In this document: piece by piece, positions 7,454 through 11,721 of the stretch | How the letters are laid out: each line of letters starts with the position of its first letter | How positions within the stretch are numbered: position 1 is the first letter of the stretch | DNA from: Oscillospiraceae bacterium | Lineage (GTDB): Bacteria > Bacillota > Clostridia > UBA1381 | DNA: 11,721 nt | Reading direction: 5' to 3' | Assembly (NCBI GenBank): GCA_022508725.1 | Contig: JAFLUR010000043.1 | Location: forward strand, 1 to 11,721 | Made by a program: the position numbers and the translations under genes | The notes under the pieces: generated by a model | The model's database searches: none | What the model was told of the DNA's origin: nothing | What the model saw: only the letters and a program-made list of their open reading frames with translations

Positions 7454-8083
7454 ATGATGAATTACATCTGGGGCGCCATGATACTCGTATCGCTTATCGT
7501 ATCGATTTTCAACGGAAACTGCGGTGAAACGGTAAACGCGGGATTGACCGCCGCAAAAAATTCGGTGGGTACGGTCATGTCCTTTGCGGGTATATTATGT
7601 ATGTGGTCGGGAATAATGAGGATAGCCGAGGACGGAGGAATATCGGCGGCTCTGTCAAAGCTGCTCTCACCCGTTATGAAGCGTATTTTTCCGAAAATCC
7701 CTCCGGACAGCGAGGCAATGCGCTGTATTACAATGAATGTGACGGCAAATCTCTTGGGAATGGGCAATGCCGCGACTCCTCTCGGGTTATCGGCAATGTC
7801 AAAGCTTGACGAAATGAACGGCTCGGGTGAATATGCATCGGACGAAATGTGCTGTTTTACGGTATTGAATACGGCGGCGCTTACGATAATTCCGTCAACC
7901 ATAATATCTCTGCGCGCGGCCGCCGGGTCGGCTGACCCGTTTGAAATAACGGCGCCTGTATGGATAAGCTCGATAGTGTCGGTCACAACGGCGTTATGCG
8001 CGGTAAAGCTGTTTATATTTATGGGAGCAAAAGTGAGGGCAAGGGCGGCTTTAAGGAGAAAAGATCATGCTTTGGATAAATAA
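7454..8083 (+). CDS. spmA: spore maturation protein A
   Basis: A 209-residue membrane protein of the nucleoside-recognition (Gate) domain family, required with SpmB for normal dehydration of the spore core and heat resistance in Bacillus; its transported or sensed ligand is not established. The N-terminus is hydrophobic (from about residue 5, IWGAMILVSLIVSIFNG), a second hydrophobic segment holds FAGILCMWSGIM, and the last is near residues 175-195. The family hallmark NLLGMGNAATPLG covers 99-111, and FPKIPPDSEAM precedes it. Length and motifs match B. subtilis SpmA. The chosen start is the ATG at 7454, 7 nt after GGAGGG. An upstream in-frame TTG at 7424 lies in the hairpin loop with no ribosome site. 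The ATG at 7457 is also possible. dacB, the neighbour in Bacillus, is not seen. Confidence 0.92.
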   Translation: MMNYIWGAMILVSLIVSIFNGNCGETVNAGLTAAKNSVGTVMSFAGILCMWSGIMRIAEDGGISAALSKLLSPVMKRIFPKIPPDSEAMRCITMNVTANLLGMGNAATPLGLSAMSKLDEMNGSGEYASDEMCCFTVLNTAALTIIPSTIISLRAAAGSADPFEITAPVWISSIVSVTTALCAVKLFIFMGAKVRARAALRRKDHALDK

Positions 8084-8600
8084 CGCGGCTGAATTTGCGA
8101 TACCCTTTATGATAATTTTAATTCTGTCCGCAGCGTTTTTCCGCAGGGTGGGCGTATATCAATCATTTACGGACGGAGCGGAGGACGGAATAAGGACGGT
8201 CGTGAAAATATTTCCGGTCATGACCGCGATTCTCGTTGCGGTCGCAATGATGCGCGAGTCGGGACTGGGAAGTATAATAATCGGACTGATATCGCCTGTG
8301 ACGGACGCGCTGAAGATACCGGCTGGACTTGTGCCTCTTATGCTGCTGCGTCCCGTATCGGGGGGAGGCTCTCTCGGAATACTTACCGATATGCTTGCCG
8401 AATACGGCGCCGACAGCTTTATCGGACGCTGCGCGTCGGTAATAACGGGTTCGACCGAAACAACGCTTTATACGATCATGGTGTATTTTTCGGCAACAAG
8501 GGCAAAATACACAAGATGCACTCTGCCCGCCGCGATACTTGCCGATATACTCGGCATGACCGCCGGAGTGTATGTGTGCCGGATTTTTTTCGGCGGATAA
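8067..8600 (+). CDS. spmB: spore maturation protein B
   Basis: Partner of SpmA in spore core dehydration, also a Gate-domain membrane protein, 177 residues, which is the usual size. Hydrophobic segments are visible at the N-terminus (FAIPFMIILILSAAFF), around VKIFPVMTAILVAVAMM, and near the C-terminus (ILADILGMTAGVYVCRIFF). The conserved core LLRPVSGGGS lies at about 93-102, followed by a GSTETTLYTI segment; both are typical of SpmB. The ATG at 8067 is behind AAGGAG (8053-8058, 8-nt spacing) and overlaps the end of spmA by 17 bp, so the two are translationally linked and almost certainly made together. No convincing terminator is seen directly after it. Confidence 0.93.
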   Translation: MLWINNAAEFAIPFMIILILSAAFFRRVGVYQSFTDGAEDGIRTVVKIFPVMTAILVAVAMMRESGLGSIIIGLISPVTDALKIPAGLVPLMLLRPVSGGGSLGILTDMLAEYGADSFIGRCASVITGSTETTLYTIMVYFSATRAKYTRCTLPAAILADILGMTAGVYVCRIFFGG

Positions 8601-8660
8601 TGCGGATGATTTCGGGTATGGGCAATATGTGCAAAATGCATAAAAAATATTTGATAAAAA

Positions 8661-8680
8661 TTTATCGGAAAATCGGTAAA
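8661..8680. other. small AT-rich inverted repeat upstream of the pgk promoter
   Basis: TTTATCGG (8661-8668) can pair with TCGGTAAA (8673-8680) around an AAAA loop, with two G-U pairs. The same stretch also reads as two tandem copies of ATCGG(A/T)AAA. It is just upstream of the -35 box at 8687. It could be a weak terminator for spmB, but no T run follows on the + strand; it could also be an operator; or it may be chance in AT-rich DNA. Confidence 0.25.
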
Positions 8681-8686
8681 ATATAC

Positions 8687-8715
8687 TTGAAAAAAATATT
8701 GATTTGTTATACAAT
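8687..8715 (+). promoter_or_regulatory. sigma-A-type promoter of the pgk operon
   Basis: TTGAAA (8687-8692) and TACAAT (8710-8715) are separated by 17 bp in an AT-rich stretch of the 243-bp spmB-pgk gap. The start of transcription would be near 8722, some 120 nt before the pgk ATG. This is the best vegetative promoter in the window and implies that pgk begins its own transcription unit. Confidence 0.6.
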
Positions 8716-8721
8716 ATAAAC

Positions 8722-8843
8722 AGGAATATTGTTCCGCATTCCGTTATTTGCGGTGCGGTCTGAGGAAATGCCGGGTAAATAAAAATTATGATTTACTTTA
8801 AAACGGTGTTCCCGTAAAATAAAATTTATGAGGTGTTGATTTT
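8722..8843 (+). promoter_or_regulatory. structured 5' leader of pgk, no known riboswitch recognised
   Basis: Three hairpins can be drawn in series. The first pairs CCGCA (8734-8738) with TGCGG (8754-8758), enclosing CCG (8741-8743) with CGG (8751-8753). The second pairs GTAAAT (8775-8780) with ATTTAC (8791-8796). The third pairs ACGG (8803-8806) with CCGT (8812-8815). CGGG at 8772-8775 could instead pair with CCCG at 8811-8814. The leader ends with the Shine-Dalgarno GAGGTG (8830-8835), 8 nt from the ATG. I do not recognise a described riboswitch class or a T-box sequence in it. Confidence 0.4.
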
Positions 8844-10040
8844 ATGTTAAACAAAAAAACTGTTGAAGACGTTGCCGTAAAGGGCAAAAGAGTACTTGTA
8901 AGATGCGATTTTAACGTTCCTTTGGACGAAAATCAAAACATTACGGATGAAAACCGTATAGTGGGCGCGCTTCCTACAATCAAATATCTTATCGAAAATG
9001 GCGCAAAGGTTATACTTTGTTCGCATATGGGCAAGCCAAAGGGCGAGCCTAAGCCGGAATTGTCGCTTAAACCGGTTGCGGTAAGACTTTCGGAAAAGCT
9101 CGGAAAAGAGGTCGTTTTTGCGGCTGATGACAATGTTGTGGGCGAGAATGCGAAAAAGGCCGTTGAAGCCATGGCGGAGGGCGATGTCGTTCTTCTTGAA
9201 AATACACGTTACAGAGCGGAAGAAACAAAGAATGTCGATGAATTCAGCAAGGAGCTTGCTTCCTTGGCGGATATATTCGTAAACGACGCTTTCGGAACTG
9301 CTCACAGAGCGCACTGCTCAAATGTCGGCATCACAAAATATGTGAATGATTCGGTTGCGGGTTATCTTATCGGCAAAGAGATCGAGTTTTTGGGCAATGC
9401 GGTAAACAATCCCGTAAGACCGTGCGTTGCCATTCTCGGCGGTTCAAAGGTATCAAGCAAAATTTCGGTAATAAACAATCTTCTCGAAAAGGTTGACACG
9501 CTTATAATCGGCGGAGGCATGGCATATACGTTCTTTAAGGCAAAGGGATATAACGTAGGCAAATCCTTGCTTGAGGACGAGTATGTAAGCTATGCTTCGG
9601 ATATGATGAAAAAGGCGGAGGACAAGGGTGTAAAGCTGCTTATTCCCGTTGATACGGTCGTTGCAAAGGAATTTTCAAACGACGCCGAGTTCAAAACGGT
9701 GGCGTCCGATTCGATCGAGGACGGTTATATGGGTCTTGATATAGGCGAAAAGACGGTTGAGCTTTATGTGAACGCCGTCAAGGATGCAAAAACAGTCGTA
9801 TGGAACGGTCCCATGGGCGTATTCGAAATGTCAAACTTTGCAAAGGGCACAAACGCCGTTGCAAAGGCGCTTGCCGATATAGACGCCGTAACGATCATAG
9901 GCGGCGGCGACAGCGTTGCGGCTGTAAATCAAGCGGGTCTGGGCGATAAGATGAGCCATATTTCGACGGGCGGCGGCGCAAGCCTTGAATTCCTTGAGGG
10001 CAAGGAGCTTCCCGGTATAACAGCACTTAACGATAAATAA
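8844..10040 (+). CDS. pgk: phosphoglycerate kinase
   Basis: Transfers the acyl phosphate of 1,3-bisphosphoglycerate to ADP, giving 3-phosphoglycerate and ATP, the first ATP-yielding step of glycolysis; cytoplasmic. The 398 residues match the usual bacterial length. The substrate-binding N-terminal motif is RCDFNVP (residues 20-26, with Asp22 and Asn24). Next come the HMGKPKG and LLENTRY segments, GGSK at 199-202 in the hinge and nucleotide region, WNGPMGVFE, and the glycine-rich GGGDS beginning at 353, which binds the ADP/ATP phosphates. The C-terminus (STGGGASLEFLEGKELPG) is complete. The ATG at 8844 follows GAGGTG. It is the first gene of a pgk-tpiA-gpmI cluster. gapA, which precedes pgk in many Firmicutes, is replaced here by spmB. 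Glycine codons lean towards GGC compared with the GGA-rich ABC genes, consistent with high expression. Confidence 0.98.
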   Translation: MLNKKTVEDVAVKGKRVLVRCDFNVPLDENQNITDENRIVGALPTIKYLIENGAKVILCSHMGKPKGEPKPELSLKPVAVRLSEKLGKEVVFAADDNVVGENAKKAVEAMAEGDVVLLENTRYRAEETKNVDEFSKELASLADIFVNDAFGTAHRAHCSNVGITKYVNDSVAGYLIGKEIEFLGNAVNNPVRPCVAILGGSKVSSKISVINNLLEKVDTLIIGGGMAYTFFKAKGYNVGKSLLEDEYVSYASDMMKKAEDKGVKLLIPVDTVVAKEFSNDAEFKTVASDSIEDGYMGLDIGEKTVELYVNAVKDAKTVVWNGPMGVFEMSNFAKGTNAVAKALADIDAVTIIGGGDSVAAVNQAGLGDKMSHISTGGGASLEFLEGKELPGITALNDK

Positions 10041-10083
10041 GAAATTATCAAAACAATACTATACAGAGATGAGGTCGGATTTG

Positions 10084-10836
10084 ATGGGAAAATATATTAT
10101 TGCGGGAAACTGGAAGATGAACAAGCTTCCGTCCCAAACCCATGATTTTGTAAAGGAGATTGCAAAGGTTACGGAGGGCGCAAGGTGCGAGGTTGTTTGC
10201 TGCACGCCGTATGTATGCCTTTCGGAGGCGGTAAAGGCTGCGGAGGGTACGCACGTTAAGATCGGCGCGGAAAATCTTCATTTTGAGGACAGCGGCGCAT
10301 ATACGGGCGAGGTAAGCGCCGATATGCTCGTTGATATGGGAGTTGATTATGTAATAATCGGTCACTCCGAAAGAAGACAGTATTTTGCGGAAACCGACTG
10401 CACGGTAAACGCAAAGACAAAGAAAGCTCTTGCAAAGGGACTTATACCGATAGTATGCGTGGGCGAGAGTCTTGCCGAGCGTGAGGCGGGCGTTACCATG
10501 GAGATCATAGGTATTCAGGTCAAAAAGGCGTTTGCCGATATAAGCGCGGCGGACGCGGAAAAGGTCGTTATAGCTTATGAGCCTATCTGGGCTATCGGCA
10601 CGGGCAAGACGGCTACAAGCGAGCAGGCCGATGAGGTATGCGGAGGTATCCGCGCGATGCTGGCGGGAATATACGATCAAGGCGTTGCGGACAAGGTTAC
10701 AATACAGTACGGCGGAAGCATGAACGCGAAAAATGCGGCGGAGCTTCTTTCGATGAAGGATATAGACGGTGGTCTTATAGGCGGCGCAAGCCTTAAATCG
10801 GCTGATTTTGCAACTATCGTATCATCGGTAAAATAA
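10084..10836 (+). CDS. tpiA: triosephosphate isomerase
   Basis: Interconverts dihydroxyacetone phosphate and glyceraldehyde-3-phosphate; a cytoplasmic homodimer of TIM-barrel subunits. All catalytic residues are visible: Lys11 in GNWKMN, His94 in IIGHSERR, and Glu166 in AYEPIWAIGTG, which also begins the flexible phosphate-gripping loop. The phosphate-binding YGGSMN and GGLIGGASL turns follow. The length, 250 residues, is standard. The start chosen is the ATG at 10084, 9 nt after GAGG (10071-10074), which puts the conserved GNWKMN at the usual place. An in-frame ATG at 10069 has no ribosome site in front of it and would add five residues. It starts 43 bp after pgk with no hairpin between, so the two are cotranscribed. 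Confidence 0.98.
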   Translation: MGKYIIAGNWKMNKLPSQTHDFVKEIAKVTEGARCEVVCCTPYVCLSEAVKAAEGTHVKIGAENLHFEDSGAYTGEVSADMLVDMGVDYVIIGHSERRQYFAETDCTVNAKTKKALAKGLIPIVCVGESLAEREAGVTMEIIGIQVKKAFADISAADAEKVVIAYEPIWAIGTGKTATSEQADEVCGGIRAMLAGIYDQGVADKVTIQYGGSMNAKNAAELLSMKDIDGGLIGGASLKSADFATIVSSVK

Positions 10837-10861
10837 CATACGGAAAACATATACACATGAG

Positions 10862-10882
10862 GGCGGAATGGGTCATTCCGCC
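10862..10882 (+). terminator. perfect hairpin between tpiA and gpmI, attenuator-like
   Basis: GGCGGAATG (10862-10870) and CATTCCGCC (10874-10882) form a perfect 9-bp stem with a 3-nt GGT loop, followed by TTTAT. The stem has the strength of an intrinsic terminator but the T tract is short, so partial termination or mRNA 3'-end protection of the pgk-tpiA message is more likely than a full stop. No separate vegetative promoter for gpmI is convincing downstream. Confidence 0.5.
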
Positions 10883-10920
10883 TTTATGGATTTTAAAAAG
10901 AGAGGAACAATATAATTTGT

Positions 10921-10943
10921 GCCGCCGGACGGCGGCGGAATGG
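10921..10943 (+). promoter_or_regulatory. GC hairpin and second GGCGGAATGG copy next to the gpmI ribosome site
   Basis: GCCGCC (10921-10926) can pair with GGCGGC (10931-10936) around a GGAC loop. Overlapping it, GGCGGAATGG at 10934-10943 repeats exactly the ten bases at 10862-10871 and runs into the Shine-Dalgarno GGAGG (10942-10946). The CATTCCGCC arm at 10874-10882 can therefore pair with either copy, the second choice covering the edge of the ribosome site. Confidence 0.4.
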
Positions 10944-10952
10944 AGGATAAAT

Positions 10953-11721
10953 ATGGCAAAAAAACCTGTGGCATTGATTATTATGGACGGCTACGGCTTG
11001 AATGACACGGTAAAGGGCAATGCTGTAAAAGCAGCTCAAACCCCGAATATGGACAGATATATGAAGGAATACCCGAATACAATAATATATGCAAGCGGTA
11101 TGAACGTGGGACTTCCGGACGGGCAGATGGGAAATTCCGAGGTGGGACATACAAATATCGGCGCGGGACGCGTTGTATATCAGGAGCTTACGAGAATAAC
11201 CAAATCCATCGAGGACGGAGATTTCTTTGAAAACGAGGCTTTCGCGGGAGCAGTCAAAAACTGCAAGGATAAAAATTCGGCGATACATTTTATAGGACTG
11301 CTTTCGGACGGCGGTGTACACAGTCATATCGGACATCTTTTCGGTCTTATCGATCTTGCAAAAAGAAACGGACTGAAAAAGGTATATGTTCATTGTCTTA
11401 TGGACGGCAGAGATGTATCGCCCACATCGGGCGCCGATTTTATAAACCGGCTCCAAAATAAGCTTGACGAAACAGGCGTCGGCGAAATAGCCACCGTTAT
11501 GGGACGTTATTATGCCATGGACAGAGATAACCGCTGGGAGCGTGTCGAAAAGGCATATTCGGCTATGGTATACGGCGAGGGAGTGCTTGTCGATGACGCG
11601 GAGGCTGCGGTGAGAAAATCCTATACCGAGGATGTTACCGATGAATTTATCGTGCCGGCGGTTGTGACAAAGGACGGCAAGCCGAAAGGTAAAATCAGCG
11701 CGGACGATTCGGTCATATTCT
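10953..11721 (+). CDS. gpmI: 2,3-bisphosphoglycerate-independent phosphoglycerate mutase (3' end beyond window)
   Basis: Interconverts 3- and 2-phosphoglycerate through a phosphoserine intermediate, a manganese-dependent enzyme of the alkaline phosphatase superfamily. The frame is open from the ATG at 10953 to the window edge, 256 codons, about half of the usual 510 residues. Visible active-site residues are Asp12 (IIMDGYG), the nucleophile Ser62 in GNSEVGH, His123 in DGGVHSH, and Arg153-Asp154 in MDGRD. RYYAMDRDNRW follows in the phosphotransferase domain. Positions match the Geobacillus stearothermophilus enzyme as I recall it. The ATG follows GGAGG (10942-10946) with 6-nt spacing. It is separated from tpiA by 116 bp holding two hairpins, so its expression may be tuned apart from pgk-tpiA. 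This is the third gene of the glycolytic cluster; eno would be a natural next gene but is not visible. Confidence 0.96.
   Translation, partial: MAKKPVALIIMDGYGLNDTVKGNAVKAAQTPNMDRYMKEYPNTIIYASGMNVGLPDGQMGNSEVGHTNIGAGRVVYQELTRITKSIEDGDFFENEAFAGAVKNCKDKNSAIHFIGLLSDGGVHSHIGHLFGLIDLAKRNGLKKVYVHCLMDGRDVSPTSGADFINRLQNKLDETGVGEIATVMGRYYAMDRDNRWERVEKAYSAMVYGEGVLVDDAEAAVRKSYTEDVTDEFIVPAVVTKDGKPKGKISADDSVIF

Noticed and set aside
8601..8660. Terminator for spmB
   Set aside because: TGCA repeats are present but no stable stem followed by a T run could be drawn.
8651..8682. TTGATA with TAAAAT as a second promoter before pgk
   Set aside because: The spacing is 20 bp, too long, and a better 17-bp promoter lies just downstream.
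10893..11456. Minus-strand open frame over the start of gpmI
   Set aside because: The + strand frame encodes an unmistakable GpmI N-terminus with all active-site residues; the antisense product has no recognisable features.
1..11721. CRISPR array, tRNA/rRNA, insertion sequence or phage genes
   Set aside because: No regularly spaced repeats, no tRNA-like arms or CCA ends, and no transposase or integrase motifs seen in any convincing frame.

Overview
The window looks like a chromosomal segment of an anaerobic, low-to-mid GC Gram-positive bacterium of the Clostridia type. The reasons are strong AGGAGG-like ribosome binding sites, one TTG start, a pyruvate formate-lyase activase (anaerobic metabolism), spore maturation genes spmA/spmB (an endospore former or its descendant), a DnaI-like helicase loader with an N-terminal zinc cluster, and a pgk-tpiA-gpmI glycolytic cluster. 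All ten confidently called genes lie on the + strand and the region is gene-dense. I cannot name a genus or species. I see no insertion sequence, phage gene, CRISPR array, tRNA or rRNA.

Layout. (1) Bases 1-85 are probably the tail of an upstream gene, too short to identify. (2) 100-3571 encode two overlapping half-transporters that together form a heterodimeric ABC exporter of the TM287/288 (BmrCD, LmrCD) kind, with one degenerate and one consensus ATP site. (3) 3607-4365 is pflA, 35 bp downstream and with no pflB beside it. (4) 4366-4525 is an AT-rich intergenic region with a possible weak terminator and a good vegetative promoter. It leads into a DnaC/DnaI-like AAA+ helicase loader (4526-5488), then glmM (5520-6869, TTG start) and a GNAT acetyltransferase 4 bp after it. 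(5) 7375-7453 holds a long near-perfect inverted repeat that buries the spmA Shine-Dalgarno sequence, overlapped by a sigma-E-like promoter. spmA and spmB follow and overlap each other. (6) 8601-8843 holds a vegetative promoter and a structured leader of about 120 nt. These precede pgk, tpiA and gpmI, the last cut by the window end. The tpiA-gpmI gap has a perfect hairpin plus a second copy of one of its arms next to the gpmI Shine-Dalgarno.

How the genes work together. pgk, tpiA and gpmI are consecutive lower-glycolysis functions; gapA is not in front of pgk, and eno may lie beyond the window. glmM makes glucosamine-1-phosphate for cell-wall precursors. spmA/spmB act late in spore core dehydration. 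The coding content is mostly conventional. The most unusual signals are non-coding: the spmA RBS-occluding hairpin with its internal promoter, and the possible alternative-pairing element before gpmI. I found no clear evidence of a wholly new multi-gene system.
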